A stretch of DNA of 64,000 bases from Microbotryum silenes-acaulis. Taxonomy: Eukaryota; Basidiomycota; Microbotryomycetes; Microbotryales; Microbotryaceae. The notes under the pieces are model-generated. The model was not told the origin of the DNA. It ran no database searches and saw only the letters and a list, made by a program, of their open reading frames with translations. Made by a program: the position numbers and the translations under genes. The stretch covers positions 1,481,001 through 1,545,000 of the forward strand of contig QPFY01000001.1 of assembly GCA_003665825.1 (NCBI GenBank), given 5' to 3'. Positions 35,902-47,142 of this stretch are shown here, piece by piece; the stretch's first letter is position 1, and each line of letters opens with the position of its first letter.

Positions 35902-36336
35902 ATGTATGGAGGTAGGGTTTTTCGCGCATGAATTGATAGTGAATTGATAGACCGTTTTGTCTGTCGGAAGATTGGTCTCGCCCGCTTGTTTTGTGTATTG
36001 CCTAGCTGCTTCTTGTTGAAGTAAATTACTCTGGCCTTAAATCCGCATTACGCGCGTCTCGATTGTGTGTTAATCACGTCGGTGCCTCTTCTTCTCACTC
36101 GTTCGTAAACTCATTGGCCCCTCGCTGCCGCCGACTCGTTGAGCACATCGCTCGGTTTCACTACTTCTCAGGTACATCCCTCCAAATTCCCAAGCCGACA
36201 TGGAGTGAGGGGAACGAATTTCTCGAAAACGCTTATTCTGACCTCTGATCTTACAACAGCTCTAATAAAACCTAACCCCAAGCCCCCCCCCCCCCCCCCC
36301 CCCCCCGCCATCTTCTTTACCCACTCAAGCTCAAGT
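35902..36336. other. Convergent intergenic region with long poly(C)
   Basis: 3' flanks of the SDR (plus) and Ubc6 (minus) genes. The only notable element is the 24-nt poly(C) tract at 36283-36306. Confidence 0.5.
36283..36306 (+). repeat. Poly(C) tract of 24 nt
   Basis: An uninterrupted C24 (G24 on the Ubc6 sense strand) lies about 30 nt after the Ubc6 stop, in its 3' untranslated region. It could form an i-motif or G-quadruplex, which is inference. Confidence 0.9.
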
Positions 36337-37739
36337 CTATTCCAAGACCTTCATCCCGCCCCACGACACGAGCAAGAAGACGAAAGCCCAGAGAAACCAT
36401 GTTCTTGTCTTGCTTTTGCGTTCGTCCTTCTTCTTGTCGATCACTACGCGCGGTTGAATGAGCGGAATTGAGGTCGAGAACGTTCGTTGTGGCGGTAGAC
36501 GTAGATGGATCGTTGGGGATGTGGGAAGGAGGAATTACGAGTCAGCGACCTCCCCTCTTATGGATCACGCGAATCTTTCCCGAGTTGTACCGTTCCTCGA
36601 AGAAGAAGACGAACAAGCAGAAGAGGGATGTACAGGAAGGGCAGCACCGTTAGTTGACACTGTCGTCGTTGTCGTCGTCGTCGTGGAATTGACAGCGGCC
36701 GATTGGGTTAGTGGAGGGGGACCGGCAGAACCCATTACGGGGAGGTTTTTCATGACGGGAAAAGAGTATTCGGGAAAATGGGTTTTGAAACGTGGTTGTT
36801 GGCTGTGGGAGGTAAGGTAAGGGTGGGGCTTCAGTTTGAGGCAAGAGGTGGTGATTTCGAAGGTCGAGACTGGACTTGCATGTTCCAGGCGTGGGAAGCC
36901 TTGGCAAAAGCTTGCTTCTCGGCTTCGGTAGTCATCACACTCCCTGTAAAGGACTCGAACCAGAGTCAGACATATCCTTGGGCAGCCTCCCACCGAATTA
37001 TGAACGCACCTGTGGTGATCTCATCACCCAACATGAAGCTCAACAGCCCGACGAGGATCGTGTTGACGGACCAAGCCGGGTTCCAAGTCGAAGGGTGGAA
37101 CGAGGACATGCTCGTGCAGATCGCTTGCGAGGGGGCGAAGCGTCCTGAGGGGGTCATCATCTGCAGGATGTGGTACGAAAATTCAATTCGCCTGACGCAT
37201 TCCGTCGGCTTCCTGTTCGTGCATAACCCACCTTGATGGTCGGGGGAGCAAAGGGATAATCCTGCGCACGGTTTCAAAGAGCGTGAGTGAGTGAGTGAGT
37301 GGAGGTGCAAGGGAGATTAGTTCATGTACTGACCGAAGGAAAGAGCAGCGTCCCCCAGTATTCCCCACTGTATACGGATCGAGATGCACTTGGATCAGCT
37401 GGCCGTACGAGGTGGCTCCTTTCTTGGAACTTGCCCGAGGTACGGCGAATCCGAAGGTCCTTGGAGGATGTAGTGCCATTCGAGCACGCTATGGGAAGAT
37501 CGATCGAGACTAAGCATAGTGGTGATGATGAACCCCAACCCCAACTGGAGCGGAGATAGCTCACTTTGATTCACTGTGCGTGTTCACGGCGAAACAAAGT
37601 AAGCGCCAGTGATGCACGTCATCGATCACCTGGATCTCATTCATACTGACTTTGGTCGGGCCCATACAAAGGGAGGAGGTGACTTTTGCATCGACTGGTA
37701 CTCCTTGCTCAAACGCTTGGCTGCTTGCTTGGATGCCAT
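36337..37739 (-). CDS. UBC6: ER tail-anchored ubiquitin-conjugating enzyme E2 (Ubc6/UBE2J type)
   Basis: Nine exons (37739-37651, 37573-37565, 37488-37435, 37367-37334, 37261-37232, 37160-37010, 36943-36871, 36802-36591, 36443-36337) total 759 nt, 252 aa. Exon 2 is only 9 nt (completing WARPNESN), and intron 3 starts with GC (GCAAGT). The catalytic core reads MASKQAAKRLSKEY, FPSDYPFAPPTIK, then MTPSGRFAPSQAICTSMSSF. The active Cys is at position 87, as in yeast Ubc6. HAWNM and THFPEY follow, then a Ser-rich linker. The last exon encodes a basic flank and membrane anchor (TWFLWAFVFLLVSWGGM). The enzyme works in ER-associated degradation with Doa10-type ligases. The donor of the last intron (GTACAA) is weaker than the rest. 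Confidence 0.93.
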
Positions 37740-38339
37740 GGCTTGTATTCCGTCAACGACTGGCGAGGGGTGGACGGAAGGAGGACGGAGGGAGAGGGGA
37801 AGCGGAGAGGAGAGATCGACTCGAGTGGGAGCTGTGAGAGTGCAGGTGCAGACACGAGGAGAAGGCCCAAGCTCTCGGGTGTGACGGGTCGTAGCAGATG
37901 CGTGCGAGGCGTGCAAGCTCGTGCAAGGGAGCTCAAGGGAGACACCGCGCGCACATGATTGCGCTCTATTACGCTCGCACGCTCTCCTACGCTCTCGCAC
38001 GGTTCTCCGCTGTTGTCCGCTTCTGGTCACTTCTCGGTCGCTTTCTGATCCGGCTGCTGTTCTTGGACCACGATCGCCAGCTGTCCATCGTCTTGCGCAG
38101 GTCAATCCGCATTAGAACGCTCCCCCAAATTCGTCAAGACCCTTTCAATTCGGCTCCCATTCGGCGATCCCTCGAGCGGTTGGGTCCATGCACGTCGAGC
38201 CACGTCGTCACGTCCTTTCTCTCCGCGGTCGTCGCCCACGTCATCGACCCACATACCCCACAAAGCGCACTGTCGCCAGCGTGTATTAGTCGCATAAAGA
38301 GATTCGGTTAGGCACCCCCATTCCACCACCGCGCACACC
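37740..38339. other. Divergent promoter region (Ubc6 / membrane protein)
   Basis: 600 bp between two divergent start codons. Overlapping frames on both strands have no motifs. It probably holds both promoters. Confidence 0.45.
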
Positions 38340-39738
38340 ATGATCATCACCATTTCTTCCTCGACGCTCACCCAAACCCTCCTCGTACGTTTCCCCACTC
38401 ACAACTCTCTCCCTTTATCCTAGTAACTGACCTCAAAACGGGTCTTCCCCACCCACAGCTCTTTCTAGCCCCCTTCCTACTCCCTCGTCTGATCCGCTTC
38501 GTCACAGCCTTCCTATATCCCAAGGCCGCCCCACCGCACGGCAACGATCCCCATCCCCATGCCTCCTCCCCCTTCCTCTCGACCCGCCACGTCGAACCCC
38601 CGCTTCCCCCTCGGCTCAAACTCGCCCGCCTCTGTCTCGTGACCCTCACCGTCTCGAGCCTCCTTGCTCGATCTCTCATCCCGACGGATAACCTGTTTCT
38701 TCACCTAGCGCCTTCGAGATCGATATGGCAGACGTTTTTCCCCGTCCTGAGGACCCCGATCGAGTTGAAGATTTCGATAATGAGATTGGAGCAGCTTTGG
38801 AGTCGGCACAAGGCTTTGAACGATCAGGTACGTTCGAAATGAAAGACGAAAGGACACCTCCGCTGCGCTGAACCTTTTCTCATTCCCTCCCTCTCCCCCC
38901 CACAAAAAGGACCATGCGCTCCTATCCCGCCTCTCAACCCTCGACGCGCGCGAACTCTACCTCTCCTACGGCCCCTCCCCTCTCCTGCACTGCACCTGGT
39001 GTTCCCCCACCTCCTCCTTTGACTACATACTCGTACTACTCCCTTCCATCGCCCTGAAATATCTCCTCATCGCAGCGATCGATTCGATCCTTCTCATGGG
39101 TTCACAAGGGAGGAGAAAGAGGTGGAGGGTTTATGTTGTTGGTGCGCTGGGTGCGGGATTTGCGGGGGAGGTGTACGCGAGGTGGAGTAACGTTGGGTCC
39201 GAGAAGGTGATGATGGTACGTTTCTTACTCCCCATCTCGTCGTGGTGACCTCAAGCTGACTTGCCCAAAATACGAATCCCAGATCGATTCCCTCCTCCAC
39301 CTCCTCATCCCTCCCCTCCTTTGGATCCCCACCCTCCTAGCATCCTACTTTCTCCCTCCCTCCCCCATCCAACCAACCACTCCGACCCTCCTCCAACCGC
39401 ACCTCCAAAACCTCCTCTCACTCTCCCAAACCTCCCTCTGCTCAATCCGTAGCACACACCTCCATAAAATGGCCCTGATGACCCATTCCGAGACGCGCGA
39501 ATTGGTGCATGGGTTTTGGGAAGGGCAGGAGAGGGAATTGCGATGGGCGAAGGGGGATAAGGTTTTGAAGGAGGTTTTGAGGGGGGTGGAGATTGGGGAG
39601 GAGGAGAGGAGGGGATTGGGATTGGGCAAGGAGGATAGGGACGGGATGAGGAAGGTGTTTGGGATTGGAGGTGGGGGTCAAAGTGGGAGTGGTGGAGTGG
39701 GGAATGTGGGGTTGGTGGAGAAGGAGATTGAGCCCTGA
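38340..39738 (+). CDS. Conserved fungal multi-pass membrane protein, 391 aa, function unknown
   Basis: Four exons (38340-38384, 38459-38827, 38910-39215, 39283-39738) total 1176 nt. Hydrophobic segments occur at the N-terminus (LFLAPFLLPRLIRFVTAFLY), around CLVTLTVSSLLARSLI, in the centre (YILVLLPSIALKYLLIAAI) and near LLHLLIPPLLWIPTLLASYF. The segment RELYLSYGPSPLLHCTWC contains two Cys close together and looks strongly conserved in type. The C-terminus is charged and Gly-rich. The family resembles uncharacterised fungal membrane proteins; no function is assigned. An organellar location is possible but there is no clear targeting signal. Confidence 0.75.
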
Positions 39739-39869
39739 GAATGCCTGAAACTGCCCGAAATTTGTACAAGGCTACGTTCGTAATCTCAATATATCAATCG
39801 GGGATCCGAGTGAAAAGTCCGGTGAACGCGTTCCATAAAGAAAAAAGCACCACGCTGCAAAATTCCAGA

Positions 39870-41975
39870 TCACACAAAAGTAAATCCAATCTCGACTCCA
39901 TGGATCCCCGATTGGGGTTTCAAAAAATCGATCGAACCCTTTTCCACTGTGAACACATGCGATCGGGATTGGCCGGCGGCATCGGCTTCGAAAGAGGGTA
40001 TGAACCAGATGATGCCTAGGGCTGCCTGTGTGTCGGAACAGCACTCTAGGTCAGTTCAGTGGGCTGTCAGAATAAGGCCTTGTCAGCGAAGACAAAGGAC
40101 TCACCATCGCAGGTAGATAGTCCCCATGTTTCCTCCCACTCTTACCCAACAACAACTTGAATTGGATACCCTCATCGGCATCGAGGATCATTCCTTCTTC
40201 CAACGCCGTAGATGACTTGGACACTTCTTTCGATCGAGGGGCCACGTCGAGAGAGGGTGAGGTCGGGGAAGGAAGGTAGATTGAGGAAGGGAGAAGGGTT
40301 CGGATTGGGCTGTCCTCTTCTGGATTGGAGCTCGGACTTGAGGGAGATGGAGGCGAATCAGGATGAGATGACGACGGCGCGGTCGTTGCTGGTGTGGTAG
40401 CATTCGGCGTCTCGGTAAGATCTTCCCCTTCCTCCAGTGAAGAAGGCGCTTCGGCATCAGGGGCTTCGGAGAAAGTGCCGATTCTTTGGAGCATGTCCTC
40501 TTCCTCGTCGTCCCATTTCTCATCGTCAAAGGGGCTCGGGATCTCGTCTGCGCTGCGGTCAGCGTCAAGTCTGACCTCCCTTTTGCGCAGGGAGGAAGAG
40601 ATGGAAGGTCGGTAGTGGAAGACCTAAGAGTGGCACAGGTCCTCGAGCTGAGTGCTCGATTCAACGAATGACCTTCACGTACGTTCGGATCTCACCTGAA
40701 CTGCCATCCGCTCCCCACCCAACTTGCCCCACAACCCTTTCGGCCCTTTCCCTCGAATCCTAATCCAATCCAACCTGATCTTCCTCAAGCTCTTCTCTTC
40801 CACCACCCGCGGTCTCGGATCCTCTCGATCCAAGACTCTCGCCCAATACCCCAGCCATCTTCTCTGACTCGCGATCGAGACGCCTCGAGAAGTCGTTCCC
40901 GGGGCCATTCGGCGCGAGGTGTGAAAGTCGATCAGGGTGGCGAGTTTTTCTCGGTGCGTTTGATGGGTCGTCGTAGTTGCTGGGCGGGGGGAAGGGTCGA
41001 TGGGTTCGTTTGAGGACGAGTCCGAAGAACTGGTGGGGAGGGAAGGTGCCGAGGGGAGACCGGGTAAGGTCAAGAGGTAGGAAAGGGCCATGGTTCCCGA
41101 TCTGTAAAGGTATTTGGTGTTGAGCGAGATTTCCTGGGAGTGTGATTGGCGTTCTCTCCACACTATATGCTCACCTTCCTTTCCCGGCCTGCGCGGTGAC
41201 AGAACAAGGTTATGATCTCTGGTGAGTTTTTTATCACCTGTCGAAGCAGAGCAGACGAAGTTGAACGGACGCACCTTGCAATGAATCATCAGCGTCCCTT
41301 GCGGGTTCTTCTTCATCCATGTATCGATCGTCTCGACCGCAACGGGGAGCAGACTCAAAGGGGGTGGGTAATGGTCGGGGAAAGGGAAGCGCACAACTCG
41401 ATCGGCGGGGGGGACGAGCGCGTCGGAAGGGTACGAGTTTTCGTAGCGTGGGCAGAGGTTGACGATCAGGGGCGGGGAGGGGAGGAGGGAGATGTATTTA
41501 AGGACTTGAGATCTGTAGAGTCCAAACGAGCCAAAGGAATTGACCAGGGCTTAGGGCTTTGTGAGTGCGCGGTCCCGGGGACGACAGAAGAGCTGGGAAG
41601 ATAGGGGGGCCGGGGGACATCCAGCGCCGAGACCGCGGCGCAAGAAGAGATGACGTCGCTTTGGCTGTCTTGGCCCGAAAGGAGGACGCGGCGGGTAGGG
41701 TGACGAGACGAGATGACCGCCCAACGAACTGACCTCTTGTTACGGTACAGTGATGCAGTTCCCACGGCGGGATACCCCATCAAGGTGACCTGTAGTCGAA
41801 GGCGGCGCGCGTGGTCAGCCTCAGCACGTCGTGTACGATGCCCGTACAGGCTTGAGCAGCTGCCAGTGCTCACGCGGTCGGTCAACTGGACGAGGTCGAG
41901 GTCGAGGTTGTGCTCGTCATTGGTGTAGCGCGCCTTTCTACCGCTGATGATGCGGCGGACTGGGTCGAGGCTCAT
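39870..41975 (-). CDS. PTEN/Tep1-type phosphoinositide 3-phosphatase
   Basis: Seven exons (41975-41874, 41789-41734, 41512-41275, 41188-41175, 41101-40696, 40623-40105, 40025-39870) total 1491 nt, 496 aa. Exon 4 is a 14-nt exon lying inside the P-loop. The phosphatase domain shows VTLMGYPAVGTASLYRNKR, VLKYISLLPS and the signature HCKAGKGRSG (Cys131, Arg137). Ser replaces the usual Thr after Arg. The two P-loop lysines that mark PtdInsP3-specific PTEN are kept. A long low-complexity insert (Ser/Pro/Glu) interrupts the C2-like region. The final exon GIIWFIPSFEADAAG matches the end of fungal PTEN proteins. It probably dephosphorylates PtdIns(3,4,5)P3. It is head-to-head with RPN1. Confidence 0.9.
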
Positions 41976-42338
41976 GTTGCTCAGGAGGAGCAAGAGCTGA
42001 TTATCACCTTGGGCCTGTAGGACCTGAGCTAGAGAGCTGTCTCGATCGGACTACGGATCCGGGTCTGGCCAGCCGCGCGCGCCATTCTCGCTAGCTCGCG
42101 AGAAGAGGCCCAAGCGGGAGCGCGCATAGGCAGCCATGGGCTGGAGCTGGCAGGAGCTGGCGGGCGCGCTTTCCAGACAGGCGCTGACGACGTGCTCGTC
42201 CAACAGCTTGCTCTCTCGATTCTACACACTCTCCTTGCTTTTCTCCCCACCTCATCCCCTCCGACTCTTTCGCCACCCACCACCCTCTCCTCTTCCCACC
42301 TCTCTCTCCATCTTCCCCATATCTCCTCCCCATCGACG
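41976..42338. promoter_or_regulatory. Bidirectional promoter region (PTEN / RPN1)
   Basis: 363 bp between divergent start codons. The RPN1-proximal 120 bp is a CT-rich stretch (about 42200-42335), typical of strong fungal promoters and leaders. No specific factor site is claimed. Confidence 0.55.
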
Positions 42339-45300
42339 ATGCCAGCAGCTGAGGACGAACGAGACCCGAACGGGGTCCCCTTCATCGTCGCGCCGATCCC
42401 ATCCAAGGACCCGGTCAAGAAGGATGACAAGGGCAAGTCGCCGGAAGGAGACGACGACAAGAAAGATCTGACTACGACTGCCACGGCGGCCAAGGAGGAT
42501 GAGAATGAGCTGGTCAGTCTCTGAGCAACCGACCACGCGTCGACCTCGACCTCGACCTCGATGTCCGCGTCGGCTCCGAAACCAACCCAGCCTGCAACGA
42601 AACAAAGTACAACAGCAACTGACTCGTACACTACTCGCAGTCCGAAGAGGATGCTGCACTCAAGAGCGAACTCGAGATGCTCGTCGAGCGACTCAAGGCG
42701 AGTTCCACTCTCCACCTCCCACCTAATTCACCCGTGACTAACATTCCTCCCCAAACAGGAATCCGAAACGTCCTTGTACCGACCCGCACTCGAATCACTA
42801 CGAACCTTGATCCGCACCTCGACCTCGTCGCTCACCTCGGTGCCCAAACCGCTCAAGCACCTCCGTCCCCACTACGCCGATCTCGCCGCCATCCAGGCCT
42901 CGTGGCCGGACCAGCCTTCGACCTCGATGCTCGACGACGTCAAGAAGGCCGTCGGCATCACATCCGCTGACTCGAGCACGGCCTCTGTCAGCGACAAGAG
43001 CCTCTTTGCCGACATCCTCTCCGTGCTTGCCATGACCTACTCGGACTCGGGCAAGCGCGAAACGCTGTCCTACCGACTCAAGGGCGGCAGCGAGGAGGAT
43101 CCGGGACTGTGGGGACACGAGTACGTGCGTCACCTTGCGGCCGAGTTGGGCGAAGAATATCTTGCCCGACAGAACGACGAGAGCTCGACCGAGTCGACCG
43201 ACGACTTGCTCCAGCTCGGATTGCGTCTCGTCCCCTTTTTGCTCACCCACAACGGCGAGGCCGACGCCGTCGATCTCTTGCTCGAACTCGAATCGATTCC
43301 GAGCATCGTACCCCACGTCGACAAGGACACCTACGCCCGCGTGTGCCTCTACATGGTCTCGTGCGTGAACCTGCTCATCTCTCCCGACGACCAACTCTTC
43401 CTCAAAACCGCGCGCGAGATCTACCGCAAGCACGGCAAGTACACCGAGAGCATCGCGCTCTCGCTCAAGTTGCAGGACATGGACTTGATCAAGGAGGACT
43501 TTGAATCCCCGACAAACCCGTCAGTCAAGCGAAGTGGGAATCTTCACGAGGGGCAGCATGCTGACGCATAACCCTTGAATGGCATGCTTTGTTCCCACTC
43601 AGTCACATGAAGCGACAACTCGCGTACCTCTTGGCTCGTCAACAAGTCAATATTGAGACCGACGATGAGGACCTCGTCGAGATCCTCAACAACACCAAGC
43701 TAACCGAGAACTTTAAGCGCTTCGGCAAAGAGCTCAACGTCACCGAACCCAAGTCGCTCGAGGACATTTACAAATCCCACCTCGAAAACACCTCACGGAG
43801 CGGCGCCGCCGCGAGCGTCGACTCGGCACGTCAAAACTTGGCCGGCACGTTTGTCAACGCCTTCGTCAACGCCGGCTTCGGCAACGACAAGCTGATGGTC
43901 GAAGCCGAGGAGGGGCAGAGTTGGATCTACAAGAACAAGGACCACGGCATGTTCTCCGCCGCGGCCTCGCTCGGTGTCAGTTTGCTGTGGGACACGGACG
44001 TCGGCTTGTCACAAATCGACAAGTACGCCTACGCGACCGAGGAACACATCAAGGCCGGTGCGATGCTGGCCAACGGGTTGATTCACTCGGGGATCCGAAC
44101 CGAGATGGACGCCGCGCTCGCCCTCTTGTCCGAACATGTCGAGTCCAAATCGGTGCTGTTACGAGTTGCGGCCATCATCGGTATCGGTATCGCGTACGCC
44201 GGCACACAACGGGAGGATATTCGAGAGCTCCTTCTTCCAGCCATCCCCGACTCGGCCGTGACGATGGAGATCGCGGCCATGACGTCGCTCGCGTTGGGCT
44301 TCATCTTTGTCGGTTCGTGCGATGGCGAGGTGACCATGGCGATTCTGCAGACCATGATGGAGCGCGAGGAAGCCGAGCTCAAGAACAAGTGGGGTCGCTT
44401 CTTGGGCCTTGGCTTGGCGTTGCTCTACCTCAGTCGACAGGACGCTTCGGACGCGACGATCGAGACACTCAAGGCGATCGAGGCGCCGATCGGGAAACAG
44501 ACTCTGGTGCTCGTCGAGATTCTGTCGTACGCGGGGACAGGGAACGTGCTCAAGATACAATCGATGCTAAACCACTGCTACGAGCACATCGACGCCGAAA
44601 AGGAAGAAGACCTGCACCAGGCCTTTGCCGTGCTCGGTATCGCAGTCATTTCGATGGGTGAAGACGTCGGTTCCGAGATGGCGATCCGACAGTTCAACCA
44701 CCTGATGCACTATGGGGAACCCGTCATTCGTCGTGCGGTCCCTTTGGCCTTGGGTCTGATCTCGGCTTCGAACCCGGTCTTGACGTTGCTCGATACTCTG
44801 TCGCGTTACTCGCACGACAACGACCTCGCCGTTTCAATCAACGCCATCTTCGCGATGGGTCTCGTCGGCGCGGGAACGAACAATGCGCGCTTGGCACAAA
44901 TGCTGCGCCAGCTCGCATCGTACTACGCTAAAGAACCCGACTGCCTCTTCATGGTCCGTATCGCGCAAGGCCTGGTGCATATGGGTAAAGGCACGATCGG
45001 GATCAACCCATTCCATACCGATCGAACCCTCATGTCCCCCGTCGCCGTTGCGGGTCTATTGGCGACCATCATCGCCTTCACCGATTCGAAAGAGTTCATT
45101 CTCGACAAGTCACATTGGATGCTCTACTTTATCGTCATGGCCATGTACCCCCGCTTCCTCATCACCTTCAACGAGGAAGGCGAACTCTTGCCCGCTACGG
45201 TCCGAGTCGGGACCGCCGTCGATGTCGTGGGTCAAGCCGGTAAACCGAGAACGATCTCCGGGTTCCAGACGCATCAAACACCGGTGCGGTTGGGCCAGGT

Positions 45301-45503
45301 CGAACGTGCCGAGTTGGCGACAGAGGAGTACATCTCTTACTCGCATGTACTTGAAGGATGTGAGTTGCAGCAATGTTTCCGATGACTTGCACGCGCCGAT
45401 GAATGCTCACTAACCTAATTATTTCGGCTTGGCAATCGCAGATGTCATCCTGAGGAAGAATGAAGGGTACGAGAAGGAGGATGTCCCGATGGACACAAAG
45501 TAG
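42339..45503 (+). CDS. RPN1: 26S proteasome regulatory subunit Rpn1 (PSMD2)
   Basis: Five exons (42339-42512, 42641-42697, 42759-43519, 43603-45359, 45442-45503) total 2811 nt, 936 aa. Intron 2 has a GC donor (GCGAGT). After a charged N-terminus come helical repeats and then the proteasome/cyclosome repeats, seen as Gly-rich units such as AAASLGVSLLWDTDVGLSQ, AAIIGIGIAYAGTQ, AMTSLALGFIFVGSC and AFAVLGIAVISMGEDVGSE. The C-terminus (SHWMLYFIVMAMYPRFLITF) is also typical. Rpn1 is the base scaffold that docks ubiquitin receptors and Ubp6. The length is close to that of known Rpn1. It is convergent with the small ATP synthase gene. Confidence 0.97.
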
Positions 45504-45744
45504 AGTCCGAGTGTTTCCTCTTGTGTTTCCTCTCTGCGCTTTCCTTCTCTTATAGCATCTCGAAATGAAAGATAACGAATCCTTGCAACCTTTATCGAAG
45601 AATCTCTCGAGAGCACCTAACCCTCATGCCGTGCAGGTAAGGAGATCTGGACGGAGACCTTCTCCAATTTCATCTTTCTATATAACTCCTTCCCGATCTT
45701 GTTCTTCTTCCAAAATCATCACACTAGAACTATCATCGCTACGC

Positions 45745-46666
45745 TCAGTGCTTGTTCTGCGCCTTGTCCTGGTGCTCGAGATCGTTGATGAAGTTTTGGA
45801 TAAAGGCCGCCTCCTCCTCGCTGTTAATCACAAATAGACCGACATCACGGAAGCGAAAAGAGCACAGTCAATCTCCAAAAAAAAAATCGACCATGGGAGT
45901 AAGAGTTCGATGCGTAGCGCTTACCTGGACGAGTTGAGCTTGGCGCTGGTCGACTCTGCGATCTTGGTCGCCTTGGCATCCCCACCTCGCGTCGCGGCCC
46001 ATGCGCCGAAACCGGTCATGCCGAAGACACCGAGGCTACGACGGAGGAAAGAGGTCGGAGAAGAGTGAACCCGGATCAGATGACGAAGGACGGCACGGCG
46101 TGGGCATGCGAGAGAGGGAAGGGCGATCGCGGTCGCGGGAGGAAGATGGAAAGCAAATGGTTAAGGTTAATAATGCGCTTACTTAATCCTCAATTTCCGA
46201 AACGCAACTCCCCGCGGCGCACAAGTACGGCCAAAAGGTAGGTGAGCGAGACTCACGCGATGTACTCGTTGAGGATCTTCTTGCCAGCGATGGTGCTGCA
46301 GTGGAACAAAGGCTGAAAAGTCAGTTGTTGCTTCCTTGTCGGTGATGTTGGGATGAGAGGTCGTTGCGGAAGCGAACAATGAGCGGCGGTCGAGGTCCAA
46401 ATTGAATGTGTGATCGACAGCGCGTACGATCCTGCTCCTTTCGTAGCTAAGGAGACCATTCTCGTTGGAAGTGGTCGAGGTCGGAGATGACATGATCGTA
46501 GCCTCGAGTCGGACCGGGCGTAGCGAGCCAGTGACCCCGGCGCGAATCGGGACTCGTTCGCTTATGATGTAGTAGCACCATAGAACGGTCGTTGGAGAAT
46601 ACCGAGTCGTACAGCCGGTAGCTCTGAGATGGCCCTAGGAGAAGGAGGTGGCTCTTACTAGGACAT
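45745..46666 (-). CDS. ATP19: Small mitochondrial protein, ATP synthase subunit K (Atp19)-like
   Basis: Four exons (46666-46659, 46295-46257, 46035-45925, 45820-45745) total 234 nt, 77 aa. The first exon has only 8 nt (ATGTCCTA), followed by a GTAAGA donor and a 363-nt intron. The protein reads MSYTIAGKKILNEYIALG, then a Gly-rich membrane helix (VFGMTGFGAWAATRGG) and a charged C-terminus with SSEEEAAFIQNFI. This matches the layout of fungal F1Fo-ATP synthase subunit K proteins: short N-terminus, one transmembrane helix, acidic tail. The assignment rests on pattern memory, so the family is probable rather than certain. Confidence 0.75.
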
Positions 46667-47142
46667 GATGAATTGGGCGGGTGAGGCGGTCGGGTGGTGG
46701 GATGCGGGCGAAAGCTGCGCTGGCGTCGATGCAGGGGCGCTTGGGAGAACCGTCCGGAAGCGCAAATGTTCATTTCGAATCGAGCTGAATCCACCATTCG
46801 AGACTTCGAAGTGGGTGAAAATCGACAACCGATCGCGACGCGCCTTCGGCACAGGAAACACGAGTTCCCCCACCGGCTTCTCTTGTTCAAACAGAGCTCT
46901 GGTATTTCGATTCGTCAAGAGATAAAACAGTACAAGATGAGACCTGACATGAAACCTCAAGTATCCCGGGCCCCAGAAAAAGACTACTTCAGAAGAGAAA
47001 TCCTACGCGCCAACTTCCGCAAACAAAAAGAAAAATTGAGCACCGCAAAGGACTTCGGGCACGCCCCTCAAACCTCATGCTCATGAAAAGTCCGAAGACA
47101 CCGGCCGGCCGCACTTCGCATATATGTAATAGAACGTCGACA
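46667..47142. other. Intergenic region
   Basis: About 0.5 kb between the phytochrome stop and the ATP synthase subunit K-like start, both on the minus strand. Two overlapping frames on the plus strand show no motif. It probably contains the promoter of the small gene and the 3' end of the phytochrome transcript. Confidence 0.45.

Noticed and set aside
36944..37009. tRNA B-box-like GGTTCGAGTCC on the minus strand
   Set aside because: It sits in a 66-nt Ubc6 intron with no A-box, no foldable acceptor stem and too little length for a tRNA.
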